Below are positions 11,691 to 22,992 of a stretch of DNA of 64,000 bases, in pieces. The notes beneath the pieces were generated by a model. The model saw only the letters and a list, made by a program, of their open reading frames with translations, did no database searches and was not told where the DNA came from. Position 1 is the first letter of the stretch. The number at the start of each line of letters is the position of its first letter. Source of the DNA: Aphrophora alni (Eukaryota > Arthropoda > Insecta > Hemiptera > Aphrophoridae); the NCBI GenBank assembly GCA_963513935.1, contig OY740771.1, forward strand, positions 13,421,138-13,485,137, given 5' to 3'. The position numbers and the translations under genes are program-made.

Positions 11691-11859
11691 TAGTCACTAG
11701 TGGGCTTCGTAGATGTGTATATTTTAAAAAGTCTCCACTCGCTTCGCTCCTGTCAGAGTCTCGGCCTTATTGAGCGTCGAAACTGTAGATATAAGATCAG
11801 ACAAATAAAAACGTCAAGCGTGTGCTAAAACCTCACGACTTAGGTAAGCACATAGGGAA

Positions 11860-12245
11860 AGTTATTTATAAAGTCGATGTCTTTTAAACGCCCTAGCGCC
11901 AACATATTAATTTCTTCGTCAAATAAACATACATATTCGTAATCAGAATAACTTCTAGTTTTATTAATACGTATAATATGATACCCATACGTAATATTTC
12001 AAAAAATAAAAATTCAACTTTATAGTTTTTGTCTCTTAACTACCACAGGGTCGTTTTTTTGTTACCGCTATATTTTTCCTATATGTGGGAAACTACACAG
12101 AATATATATAGAATGTTTGAAATAAATAGGATTTATCGTCTTGTCTGTGTAGACTGGTTGCGATATACAGACAGACGCGTGCGTGGAATTATAAGATTCC
12201 TTTACCTACGCACCCTAATAAAGAGAAATCAATGAAAATCCAATC
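11860..12245 (+). repeat. Dispersed repeat family E, copy 1
   Basis: It shares order and sequence with 12470-12840 and with the reverse complement of 47045-47400: CATACATATTCGTAATCA, then TTGTTACCGCTATATTTTTC, then CTATATGTGGGA, then GTAGACTGGTTGCGA. A 68-codon frame here and an 86-codon frame at 46996-47256 give similar peptides only because the DNA is repeated. Copy 2 breaks that frame. Confidence 0.75.
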
Positions 12246-12469
12246 TATCTTTTAAAGGCTATTGAATTGTTTGTTTCACATCTCACAAAAACTGTTTTTA
12301 AAACTTATACGCTACGCATTGTGTCATTAAGTTAGGTTGTATTCGTCATAAAAGAAACTATAATATATGATTTCGTACTGCAATTTAATTTTAAATACAA
12401 ATATTTTTCTTTTTCAGATTTGTAGGATAAGCCGTGTTCAAGTTAGAAGGGGGGAGGGACATGTAGTCT

Positions 12470-12492
12470 GATACTTTAAATTAGACCTAGTG

Positions 12493-12566
<74 letters not shown>

Positions 12567-12840
12567 CATAATAATTTCTAGTTTAATTTGATACCTCACA
12601 CATAATATTCACAAAAATAAAATTTTTCAACTCGATAATATTTGCCCCCTTAACTACCCCAAGGTAATTTTTCTTTGTTACCGATATATTTTTCTTATAT
12701 GTGGACAATACAAAGAATATAAGTGGAAAATTTGAAATGTAATATATAGACTTTATCGTCTTAATATGTAGACCGGTTGCGAATTATTAACAGACACTCG
12801 CGTAAAATTATAAAGTTCCTTGATTTTACCAACGGACCCT
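12470..12840 (+). repeat. Dispersed repeat family E, copy 2, with (TA)n expansion
   Basis: GTTACCGATATATTTTTCTT, TATATGTGGACAATAC and GTAGACCGGTTGCGA follow the family E order. One base is lost in the TATATGTGG(G)ACA block relative to copy 3. A 70-bp TA run lies inside the left part at 12496-12565. Confidence 0.75.
12496..12565. repeat. (TA)n microsatellite
   Basis: About 35 uninterrupted TA units. It lies between CTAGTGCCAA and AATCATAATAATTTCTAG of family E. Confidence 0.97.
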
Positions 12841-13477
12841 AAAATTAGAGCTCCATATTTAAGGATTACAGATCTTATCCTTTACTTCGTACATTGTGTA
12901 AAAGATGCAATTATAATTTTAAAAATTAGAAAACAAATTTCAAAAATATTGTACAATTTTAATTTCATTACAGCTTCTTGATGTGCAACAACCCATCACT
13001 TTATTTTACAATACACAGACATTGTTTTCCCAATAAAAACACATTTACAAATAATAAAAAAATAACTACAAAACCAATCTACTTCAACTTGTCCGGATTC
13101 TTTTCTAATCAAAAGACAAAAACACTTACAAAGCAAAGGATAGTATAAAGGTAAAGGAGAGGAACAGACATCCCCTGCTCTTTAAAAGATGTTCAGATTT
13201 TATAAAAAATAAATACAACAATCCCTAATGATGTCTTTGTAAGAGCTCTCGAATCCCTGTGGGGGGATTAGGGAGGGAAAACGAGCGTGACGGGGGAATT
13301 AATGAACCAAACACTGAATTTAAAAAAAAACGTTATGATGAAAACTTTTAAAATTAACATAAAAAGTCATTTGAACAAATGTCTAGTTAAATATAAAACA
13401 ATTGTTTTTATTTCCAAGTTGAATTATTAAAGTGTGGTTGATTTGGAACAGAAATTTATACTATTATCATACAGGGA
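12841..13477. other. No gene seen
   Basis: AT-rich sequence with short A and G runs (a GGGGGGATTAGGGAGGG block near 13262). I see no gene or clear repeat. Confidence 0.4.
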
Positions 13478-14334
13478 AGGTGGCTTCACTCACACAAGCG
13501 TAGAAGATTAGGGTGTCTGGTGACCTACCCCCAAGCCACCAGTATGCGTCACCTACTGGGCTTTACTTATAAAACTTTATTTTATTAGATATTTGAAAAT
13601 AAAATCTATAATATATTTTTATTGTACACATAATTACAAGAAAATTGAGACCAAACTACGTATAATTTACTGAATTATAGCCCAAAATCAACAATGTTTT
13701 TACTTACAATATTTAAATAGTACTGTACTAAATGTTTATTTAATCTAAACCTTATCACAATCTTTATAAATTGAAATATATGTTTATGCATTAAAAAAAA
13801 AAATTGTTGGAGTTTCAATGTTAGAAGGGAATTTTTCGCTGTTTTCAACATTATGCTCTGTATTAGTGTTGCTTAGATGAGTAAATGTGAAATTTACATA
13901 AAATAAATTATGTACATACCAATATTACCGTTTTAATACATATTTATTCATATACACCTCATCACAATGTAAATAATAAAGTACAAATAATGTTTTATAC
14001 TATTATTATTATATTGTGCTCCTTTGTTTCATTAAAATTGATAAGTAAATATTTTTCGATAAAGATGTACGATAATGTTGTTTATTCACATTTATTAATA
14101 ATCATACTATCATTCATTTCGTAGCAAACATTGTTGATTTTGGACTCGATTATAGTGAATTATATATTGTTTGGTCTCATTTTTCTTGTAAATTGTAGAA
14201 TATAATACAGATTTTATTTTAAAATATCAAATTAAATAAAGGTAAGTTTGATCAAGTGAAGCACAGTAGGTAGACTGGCCCACGGCAGGTACCGGCCAGT
14301 CCTAATGCTCTACGCGGCCAGAGTGAAGCAACCC
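13478..14334. mobile_element. Family K non-autonomous element, copy 1
   Basis: The element opens with GGTGGCTTCACTCACACA and closes near AGAGTGAAGCAAC, giving short terminal inverted repeats (GGCTTCACTC). Longer subterminal arms pair at 13628-13700 and 14125-14200 around AGCCCAAAATCAACAATGTT and AACATTGTTGATTTTGGACT. The same architecture and sequence recur at 35512-36470. The interior is very AT-rich and non-coding, so movement would need enzymes supplied elsewhere. Confidence 0.75.
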
Positions 14335-14587
14335 TTAGTTCAGCCACATTTTCCATTTGATAAAAGTATAGTAAATCTGATTTATAGTCTTTTGAACAGA
14401 TTCCAAAATATATATATTTTACTGTTTGACATATTCACAGTTCCGGATATATACTTTTTAAGGTCGACCGAGTCCAAAAGAGTGGTGTTGGAATAAATTA
14501 TTGATGCGCGGCGTCTGGTATTTGTGTTCTATAGCTGAAACTTATGGATCGATTTTAATAATATTTGTTATGAGGCTATTTATAATA
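14335..14587. other. No gene seen
   Basis: Short interval between the family K element and the mariner-like element. A 63-codon frame at 14305-14496 straddles the K boundary and is not credible. Confidence 0.4.
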
Positions 14588-15573
14588 GGTGGTCCAATAC
14601 AACCTGAGTTTTTAAACAGCTGTATCTCAGCTGTTGTTTTGTTAGACTGTTGATTGTTGCAATAACTGAAGGGATTTCAGTAATCATGGAGCAGTGGACA
14701 GTTCAACATTGTCCTTTTGTTATCCAAGTTAAAAAAAAAGAAAAAAAAAGAGTCTAAAACTGTTACACAGTGTAACAATTCCCACGTTCCTCGTCATGGC
14801 GCTGTACTTTGTCGGAAAACTAAAAGTGGTGGACAATGTCAGAAATAATCTGCATTAAAATTGAAACCAATTGGTAGATCTGTACTACTTCAGACAATGT
14901 CGAAAATGTGGGCGTATCTGTACTGCAAAGCCCAAACAGATTAACCGGATAATAATCTGGTTTCAAAGGCAACTTTATAACGAATTTTACATCTTGATTT
15001 GCATTTTCATCCTTCCAAGTTAGCAGTGTAAATAACCTCATCCTGCAGTGATCCTGAATTACGTCTTTTTTGTGTGAAAGATTATTGCCGCTCATTGATG
15101 ACGAAAGCATTTTGCAATGTTTAAAATGTACGATGAAACTCATTTTGAGCTGTTATTGAGAATCCATTAACGACCTCTGCATAGTAACAAAGTGACTGTA
15201 TAGTGTGGGGTTGCACGTTTTGGAGATATTGGGCCTTATTTTTTACAACATTTTTTGTGAATAAAGAACGATAAGTGGAAATGATTTTCACTTCCACGAT
15301 TGCAAGAGTTTGGATTAGCAATGGACTCTTTATGGTACCAGCAAGATGGAGCGACAGTGGACACGGGAAATGTGTCAATGAAACGAAGAGTGTTCCAACG
15401 TTTTGGTGATGTCGCCTGCCTGGTCACCGGATCTAACTGGTTGTGATTTATACTTGTGGGACTACCTTAAGAGCAAATATTAAATGTTGAGCTTGACTTA
15501 TGAGAAAAATCATGCAGTATAACAAACACACAGAACACAATTCTCACAAAAAATACGCCTAAGTATCAGACGC

Positions 15574-15601
15574 GTTTCAACGAGAAGGTCGTCCTCTTCA
15601 G
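15574..15601 (-). other. Hammerhead-like core in left arm
   Basis: Read on the minus strand: CTGAAGA, G, an imperfect hairpin (ACGA/TCGT core), then GAAAC. It pairs with the plus-strand copy at 15787-15814 in the other arm. Confidence 0.4.
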
Positions 15602-15786
15602 TGAAACACGAGCTACACCAATCAAACTATAACTGAATCTATCGTTGCGCCGAACCACATATTTATACAAACTGAAGCGGGCGTGGCGTATTATTTTACA
15701 CTGCCAACGCGATAGTATTGTATAAATATGGAGTTCGGCGCAATGTTAGATTCAGTTATAGTTTGATTGGTGTAGCTCGTGTATCA

Positions 15787-15814
15787 CTGAAGAGGACGAC
15801 CTTGTCGTTGAAAC
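15787..15814 (+). other. Hammerhead-like core in right arm
   Basis: CTGAAGA, one G, a 6-bp stem GACGAC/GTCGTT closing a CTT loop, then GAAACG. The stem includes one G-U pair. Confidence 0.45.
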
Positions 15815-16142
15815 GCGACTGATACTTAGGCGTATTTTTTGTGAGAATTGTGTTCTGTGTGTTTGTTATATTGATTAGGAGCAAAGTTTTTGTCACATTA
15901 CCTCCATTGCCGATTTAAAGAACTGCATAAGGAATGAAGTTGCTGCAATACAAATGTCCATGATCTGTCGAGTAACAATTTTTTGAAAAGATTGAGATTA
16001 GCGGGTAACACCTACGTGATGTTACATACATAAATGAAAATGGCGTAACATGTACATTTTTTGGCTATTTAAATCAATTGTTATTGTTATTTCCTATAAA
16101 GTTATTTTATTTTGAACACTGTCAGGTTTTATCGGAACGCCC

Positions 16143-16823
16143 GTATTTTCATATATTTGGAATTTGTTTTATAATTTTTTCAATGACACAAAATTTTGGG
16201 TAGTTAATTATAAAAAAACAAAAATTACGATTTTCAAAAGTCGGCTTTAATGATTTTGGTAAAATTTGACTCTAAAGTGTAGCCTATAAGATAAAACAAC
16301 CTTCTCCCCTTTAAAATTAAAAGTCCATTTTTGTGGTTATCCTATATATTAGTGCTGACACACCTATTTACACAGTCAATGTATTTCGTACAATGCCAAT
16401 TTTGTGTGGAATGTAGAATAGCCTCTGTATTTTAAATTTACTTTACTCACCAAAAAACAACGGTAAATTGTTTGAAATTCAGCATCGTGTAACTTGGTCT
16501 TCACTTACCTAAACAAACAAAACATAAAATATAAATTAAAATATAAAATGTTAACATGTTTAGTATATTTCTATTAAAATAAACTGTTTCCGTGCGATCT
16601 TACGTTTTTCGAAATTTTTAAAGTTAAAAAACAAAACCAAAATATTTAAATAAAACGTTCCAGTCGTTTTGGAGAAATTGTTATTGAAAAAACACAAATT
16701 GACGGACAAACAGGAAATGAAGCGTTATAGGGCTATGTCTGCATACACGTTTTGTTTCTTTTCATGTCTCTTACACACATCCTGAAATTTTTTTAAAAGC
16801 TTTTATTTAATACCCTGTGTATA
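16143..16823. other. No gene seen
   Basis: AT-rich sequence with no recognisable feature. CCCTGTGTATACAGGG at 16813-16828 is a short palindrome at the edge of the next element. Confidence 0.4.
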
Positions 16824-17286
16824 CAGGGTGTTCCAAAAGTATGGAATATTCAAATTTTTTGATAAACAAAAAACTGTCGTAAAATCTGTTAGTATAAGAT
16901 CAGTTTAAAAACAGACGATCAGGAATCCATTCATTTGGATATTATCTACCCTTGTTAAAGGACGAGAAAGTTATCAATATTTGGAAAACCCAAGCTAAAC
17001 GTCAGGTCTTCAAAGTTTTGTGCCTATATCGTATTATACTCGAAATAAGTGTTGTGCTTAACACTTAAGTGGACCTCTTCGAAAGTTTAACATTTTTTAT
17101 CTATTTTTTTATTGAGTTTTTATTAAACTTTGAGTTTCCTTCTCACGACTCGCCCTCCTCCTCCAGGATGTTGGGGTTGACAACTTTTTTTAAACAGGTC
17201 CTAATTATCCAAGGACATCTCAAAATTTGTCTAATTCAATCAGTTCAAAAATTACTGAAGGATGTCCCATACTTTTGAACACCCAG
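16824..17286. mobile_element. 463-bp MITE with mariner-type ends and TA duplication
   Basis: The left end CAGGGTGTTCCAAAAGTATGG and the reverse complement of the right end CTGGGTGTTCAAAAGTATGG are near-identical. The element is flanked by TA on each side (16822-16823 and 17287-17288). A similar end, CAGGGTGTTAGAAAAGTATGG, occurs at 38249. The interior has no transposase, so it would have moved with enzymes of a Tc1/mariner relative. Confidence 0.88.
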
Positions 17287-18034
17287 TAATATATATTTTA
17301 TGGTTTTATATAATTATTATAAAATCTATCCTTAACATACGCCAACAACGTTTCAGGTCCAGTTCTGTCTGTTCTATATAAATAGAAAATTGTTTACTAG
17401 TGGAGATCCTCTTCTCGAACAGACCCTAAATTTGCCCTATACTTCGTTTACTGGATAAGTACTAAAGTTCCTACATCCTATAACACCAAAAGACAGATTA
17501 TAAACAAGAAGGACTATCGTTGGAATATTCATTTTAATTCTTTGTAGCGTAAAATTTAATTATTAGCGTCCTTACAGTTTCTATATATAACATTGAGTTA
17601 TATAGACAATATAGACAAAGTCTACATGTAACATTTCCGCCCTTACATTACACACCCTCTAATAATTACAAATAAATACCCAACCACCCTATATCCAAAC
17701 TCTTTAGTTTCCATGTAAACAACATACAATGCTGTTTGTGAGAAATCCACAGGCAGCAATATTTTACAAACAATGCGAGTCTATAGCCCCACAGTTCCAA
17801 GAAGTCCACTTAGCAAGTTCCACTTCACACCAATGCACTTTGTGTTCTATTTTTAGTTTTTGTCTACGTTGACAAGTGCAATCAACGCAAGTCATTTACT
17901 TTAACAATACAATATCAACTGAAAATCGTAAGAGAAATACTCTTTGGCTGGAAACGACGTTTGTAAGAACGGGATGGAGCTCTTGTTGACCGGTAATTCT
18001 TCAAACCTGTAGGATAGACGACGCTCTGGGCTAT
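17287..18034. other. No gene seen
   Basis: AT-rich sequence without a recognisable gene or repeat. Confidence 0.4.
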
Positions 18035-18185
18035 CTTATAATGAGTACAGGCTTGGCAATCCCGAGGTCCTAGCTTGATCTACACATTTGTTTCAAATAG
18101 TCATGGGTTAAATTCTCCTTCCTTTTTTCTATCAAGTCTTGAACAAATGTTATATTCTCTCTTTTCTATTTTGTATAAGGCGATG
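18035..18185 (-). repeat. Family A terminal fragment, reverse orientation
   Basis: TAATGAGTACAGGCTTGGCAATCCC, GATCTACACATTTG and TTCTATCAAGTCTTG match the reverse complement of the family A terminal block. Confidence 0.65.
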
Positions 18186-18824
18186 CTAACCGAGAGGTTT
18201 ATCATTTTCTGAACACCCTGTATTCTACACAATAAATTTAAATCGACTTATTTTGGTTTGTTAACTAGTTACGTGAGGTAAAACGTTTTAAGCGCGTAGA
18301 TAAATTGAAGTTACTTCGTCTGAGAAATTACCTCGAATTAATCCCCCAACTGTCGTGATCATATGTTGTGGAGAGAAATATGGTTTATCACCAACAATAG
18401 GGGGAATAAAGCTGGGTAAATATTCAGTAACCTGGGAGATGTTATCTTAGGGGGGTTATGCTTTATCACTTCCCTCTTCCTGTGAAACAAAGAGAGTTAG
18501 GATCTAACAATAGAAGAGGAGCTGCTTAAATGCGCTTGGCCAGTTCTATTGACATCGTGGCTTCCCTTTGTATTGTTTCCGCGTATCTTAGTTTTATTCA
18601 CCATCCGAGTAGAAACGAGAAACGTTTTGTCGATTCTGTTGTGTGGAGGGAAGTTTTTCCGAAGAAGGAAAGACATTGATAACAAATTGGTTATGTAAGA
18701 ACAAGACATTGTCACTATTCTAATGGCAATGAAATGTACACACAAGAAAGCGTTTTGAAATTAAAAATTTAATATGTTGATAGAAAATATGAAAAAGTCA
18801 TCTATCGAATAGTATAAACATCTG
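18186..18824. other. No gene seen
   Basis: GAACACCCTGTATTC at 18213 looks like a solitary end of the 16824-type MITE. The 82-codon frame at 18497-18745 (-) has no recognisable domain. Confidence 0.4.
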
Positions 18825-18935
18825 GGCCATCATGGTGCTTACCCAGTCTCACAAGCAGATCCTCTAATCTAAATTGACGTTGGGTAATTGTAGATTAAAA
18901 CGTCTCCACTCGCTTCGTCTGTCTTCTGTAGCCCA
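18825..18935 (-). repeat. Family D end fragment
   Basis: GGGCCATCATGGTGCTTACCCAG, then CAGATCCTCTAATCT, then TCTCCACTCGCTTCG, the same order as at 3180-3410. Confidence 0.55.
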
Positions 18936-20029
18936 AACTAGTCGATCGATTTTAATCAAATTTGCAATTCGGTATTTGAGCTCAAATAGTTACGGTTACC
19001 ATTGTGGGTTCAATTTATTATAGAAAAGTAATAATAAAGTTAATTTTAAATTTTGTATTTGTATATCTCCCTTACTTAATACCTATGGTGGCTCAAATTA
19101 TTACCGTGTTGACCTACAATTGTGCGATGAATCTATTATAGAAAAATAATATTAAAGTTAATTGTGTTTTATTGTTTACTTTTAAAATTTGTATTTTACT
19201 TACCATAATACCCATGGTCGCTCAAATACTTATGGTGTTGACCCGCCATTGCGGGGAGAGTTACGGTTTTTGGTTATTACAGGTATAACTACGATAACTC
19301 AAATTTTGGGATAGTTGAAGAAAAAAACAAAATTGCGATTTTTTAAATCAGTTCTTTTGATTAAAATTTTACTCAAAAATCCAAACAACGTATTGGTCGG
19401 CCATCTTTAAAAAATCCCCGTTTGTGAGTTATCGGTAAAAAATATCTGTGAACCCAAATTCGTCTACAAAATAGTAAAACATATTACAATTGAGGCCTAA
19501 AGAGCAAAAACCAAAAATGAATTCTGCGCCATAAAGTAGGAGTTATGCTGAGGATGTGTTAATGTCCAATGGAAGCAAGGCTTAGTCCTGCTCGTTTTTA
19601 CATGATTTTGATTATAGGAGATTGTACAAACATGTCTACCGTTTTGAAATATAATATTATATAATACTGCATTATATTGTAATTTACGTCAGAGATTATC
19701 GAATTACAACTAATTTTTACTCTAGAAAGTTCAATCCTTTTATCTCCTAGTTAGGCATAGATTGGGTGTACACGGATGATTGCGTTGATGAGATAGCGTG
19801 TAAAAAGTAAGGTCCCTAGGGTCGGTCCACTTGACCCCTCACCCCCTCCCATCTCCTCGAGTTAACGACCCTAAGCCCACTTAGCTAATCTATTTGATAA
19901 ACTCTGCTCCAACACAGGCCGAATTTCTGATTAATTTCACTTAATCAATTATGTTAATATTGACTAGAATTTCAAATATTAGAAACGCAATGCACAGTTT
20001 GAGTGAGCGTTATATTAGTTTCAGAATAT

Positions 20030-20165
20030 AACTTTGGCAATCCCGAGAGAAAAAGCTGGATCTACATGTTGTCTGGTTAGATTCCTCTCTTTCATATTTC
20101 GTATTAAGTCTCCCTTGATCAACTTTTATTCTCTTCCGACTCTGATGTTATTAGAGTCTCTGTGA
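20030..20165 (-). repeat. Family A fragment inside the fold-back left arm
   Basis: TTTGGCAATCCCGAGAG, AGCTGGATCTACATG, GGTTAGATTCCTCTCTTTCA and CCCTTGATCAACTTTTATTC follow the reversed family A order. Confidence 0.65.
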
Positions 20166-21193
20166 AGATGATAACGGGAGTTGATTTATAATGTCGAAAC
20201 GTCGTATATTATACATACAAATGATGAAAAATGTGGGCTTTCGAATTGGTATAGTGGTCATTATTTTATAGCTTGACCAAAATTAGGAGCCTGGTTATAT
20301 TCCCGTGGAAGCCAAAGAATTCAATGGTTCTCTTCCATGTATATCCGTTTGGGGGTTGCAGTGGAAAAACTCTGTAACTTCTCTACCCTAAAAAAAAAAT
20401 GGGAAATGTCCTGTTGAGCTATCAGCAATAAAGGGTTTACAGTGAGCTAATGTGTGGTAAACAAATCGATTGGCTGTTACCAAAAAAGCCACGAATTTTT
20501 CGGTCCATCTGAAATTACCAAATAGCCACGATCATTAGTGAGGATTAAGAAGGGTCATCTCGCAAGGAACGAAATGTCCAAAAAGCCACGATCGAACCTT
20601 TAGTAGGAAGTATGCTTGTAGTGCCGAAAGAGTATATTCTATAAATATTAGTATCTATTTTTGTTGTAGCTTTCTCTATCCCGACACGGATATATGATTT
20701 ATTCATCATTTTTCCTGTAAAATAAGGTTTCAAAATTGATTTTTGAAGATCACAGTTTTCAAATTATCGTAGTTTTTGGATATTTCGAAGTACGTAAAAG
20801 TCGAAAATAGGGTAATTTTTTTTTAAAAATGTCTGGGACTGGCGAACCTTTAGTACGAAGTATGCTTGTAGTGCCTGTAGTATGCTTGTATCATAAAAAA
20901 TAAACTTTTATTTTACAAACTACTAAGTGTAGTAGTAAATGGTTTATGTCATAGGTAATTATCAATTCCCTTTTTCCCAGAGGTGGTGCCGGCTACCTGG
21001 CTGAGCCGTCGTGGCTTTTCGGACATTTCAGCGCTGGCAAACGAACCCTTCTTAATCCCCTCTAATGATCGTGGCTATTCGGTAGGATCAGAGCGGCCCA
21101 AAAATTCGTGGCTTTTTGGTAACAGCCAATCGATTTCCCTTCGTCGTAATTATACCCGTAATAACAAAAAAAAGAAAACAAAAGCTCTCTCGC

Positions 21194-21870
21194 TCACAAT
21201 GGTGGGTCAACACCTTAACTATTAGAGCCACCACGATAATTAAGATAAGTCAGATATTCACCACGGGTATTAAGTTAAATCAAATTTACAAACAAAAATT
21301 TTAAAAGTAAACAATAAAAAAAACAATTAATTTTAATATTATTTGTCTATAATAGAAAGACCCACAACGGTGGGTTAACACCGTAAATATTTGAACCACT
21401 ACGGATAATACGTCAGATATACAAATTTAAAAAATTTAAAACAAGCAACAAAACAAATTAACTTTATTATTACTTCTCTATAATAGATTTTTTCACAATG
21501 GTGGGTCAACTCCATAACTATTTGAGCCACCACGTTAATTAAGGTAATTCAAATTTACAAATACAAATTTTAAAAGTATAGAATAAACAAACAATTAACT
21601 TTAATATTATTTCTCTCAAATAGAATCCCACAATGGTGGATCAACAAAGTAACTATTTGAGCCCCACGATAATTATTAAGGTAAGTCAGAATACAAATGC
21701 AAATTTTTAAAGTAAACAATAAAAAAAACAATTAACTTAGATATTAATTTTGTATAAAAGATTGCCCATAATGGTGGGTCAACACCGTAAATATCACGGC
21801 TATAAGGTAAGTCAAATGTAGAAATACAAATTTAAAAAATATACAATAAAAAAAAACTATAAAATTACTT
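21194..21870. repeat. Tandem ~135-bp repeats in the fold-back right arm
   Basis: Units begin with CACAATGGTGGGTCAAC-like sequence at 21194, 21363, 21494, 21629 and 21767. They continue through ATTTGAGCCACCACG and AACAATTAACTTTAATATTA. Spacings are 169, 131, 135 and 138 bp. Confidence 0.85.
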
Positions 21871-22967
21871 GTCTATAGTCTAGCAAGGAACGTATTGCAT
21901 TCAATCCTATACAACGAAGTTTAAGTGCATCGTGAGGAACTCCACAATGTACTAACGATAGCTTACGTACTTTCCTTTATGCAAAGAAATACACTTGGTC
22001 AAATTCGAACAAAACAACAAAGGAATTTCCCTTGACTGGTTTAGTTTCAAAGTAAAATCCAGACACGAGAGATTTTTTTTCTGCACCAATTCATTAATAC
22101 TACAATCAATTAATGTTAACTTCGCGTCTATATTACGAGACTTGAGACTAATTCGTCCTTTGTAAGTCAGCCAAGTATCTCCAATTTGAGTTGGGAATAA
22201 TTTCTACGCAATTGAAAAATATGTCTTTCTGATAAAAATGCCAACGCTGTCGTCAGTTATAGCTTTACGTGTTCTGAATATCTAACAAACAAATTTCCAT
22301 TTCAGTCCATTGTCAAATTCCTGCGGACAAAAGTATTAATAAATCATAAGTTAGAGTTTTGATTAAAAGCAAAATAATTCGACGAGTTTGTTACACGAAA
22401 TTTTACCTTTAATTAAAATACAAACTATTAGTTTGTCCGGACGAAAATGAAGATTATCGGAAACATTGCCACTTCTCTGAAAGCAAGATATCTAACGAAA
22501 TAATTAATTCGATTGACACCAAATTGGGGCCAGTTATTTACAATATTTAAAGGATGATTTAATAAAAATCGTTGGGTAAATTTCAAAACGTCGGCCATTT
22601 TAATTTGTTTTCGTCGATAACTCTGTACCTGATAAATAATAACTCATATACAGATTAGATTTTGAACCCCTAAATCACATACGTATGGTAAGAAATGAAA
22701 TTCATTTCGTCATAAACAGTTGCTAACGAGAGCAAAACACCAGCTTTCGCGTCGATTTTTAGTTAATAATACGGGAAAATATGGCAGGTTATTGTTAATC
22801 ACATTGTACGGTAGACCAGGGGATAAAAATGTAATGAAGCAGGCCTAATGACTCCGAAAATTAAGAGTGTTGTTTGTTGGTCAGCTAAAACTTACCCCTA
22901 ATACAAAAATTAACTAGCGGCACGTTTGTTTTTAAACGGTTATTACCAGAGTAGTAAATTGTCCTAA
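21871..22967. other. No gene seen
   Basis: AT-rich sequence; AACGTCGGCCATTTTAATTTG near 22588 resembles the family G phrase. I recognise nothing else. Confidence 0.4.
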
Positions 22968-22992
22968 CCTTACCCAACCTAACCTAACCAGG
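22968..22992 (-). repeat. Short CCTAA tract
   Basis: Four to five imperfect copies of the arthropod telomere unit (CCTAACCTTACCCAACC and following). Probably interstitial. Confidence 0.75.

Larger units (their letters stand above)
15478..15874. mobile_element. Fold-back element nested in the transposase, with ~11-bp flanking duplication
   Basis: Two arms of about 150 bp pair (about 15518-15660 with 15715-15872) and share GAACACAATTCTCAC and AAAATACGCCTAAGTATCAG. The flanks TTAAGAGCAAA (15467-15477) and TTAGGAGCAAA (15875-15885) look like an 11-bp target duplication with one mismatch. The transposase reading (YLKSK) breaks and resumes here, which confirms insertion. A relative at 53347-53595 has the same arm sequences. 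Each arm holds a hammerhead-like core. The long duplication argues for retrotransposition rather than TIR-type movement. Confidence 0.82.
14687..16000 (+). pseudogene. Mariner/IS630-type transposase pseudogene
   Basis: Transposases of this group cut and paste the element, using a DDE/D-type RNase H-fold catalytic domain. The copy begins MEQWTVQHCPFVIQV at 14687, a typical N-terminal start for insect members. After frameshifts, DLHFHPSKLAV and DPELRLFCVKDY follow the family consensus. VWGCTF, IGPYF, WYQQDGAT (second catalytic Asp) and FGDV then lead into WSPDLTGCDLYLWDYLKSK near 15420-15480. After the nested element the frame resumes with SKVFV and IADLKNCIRNEVAAIQ, the usual C-terminal region. 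There are many stops, at least three frameshifts and a nested insertion. The first catalytic Asp region is poorly preserved. The family call is strong, the exact clade is not. Confidence 0.85.
14588..16142 (+). mobile_element. Degenerate mariner/IS630-type transposon with TIRs
   Basis: The left end GGTGGTCCAATACAACCTGA and the reverse complement of the right end GGGCGTTCCGATAAAACCTGA match at most positions. They enclose a transposase pseudogene on the plus strand. Removing the nested 397-bp insertion leaves about 1.16 kb, close to a normal size for this group. GGCGTTCCGATAAA also occurs near 48498, which may be the end of another copy. I see no clear TA duplication. Confidence 0.72.
18960..21870. 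mobile_element. Fold-back element with tandem repeats in its arms
   Basis: The inner arms 20460-20560 and 21045-21147 are inverted copies (AATCGATTGGCTGTTACC, AAAAAGCCACGAATTTTT, TAGCCACGATCATTAG on the left). The pairing continues outward. Left 19228-19295 (GTGTTGACCCGCCATTG, TTATTACAGGTATAAC) matches the reverse complement of 21150-21215. Farther out, both arms consist of ~130-170 bp repeats, three on the left and five on the right. The left arm is split by about 1.17 kb (19296-20462) holding a family A fragment. Inverted arms made of tandem repeats are the hallmark of Foldback/Galileo-type elements of Drosophila. That resemblance is structural only; I see no transposase. Confidence 0.75.

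Noticed and set aside
14820..15427. Minus-strand frames of 63-107 codons
   Set aside because: They are antisense to the mariner-type transposase pseudogene, whose motifs read on the plus strand.
20162..20212. Further hammerhead-like site (GTGAAGATGATAAC...GTCGAAACGTCG)
   Set aside because: The invariant CTGA is GTGA here and no convincing stem II closes before GAAAC.
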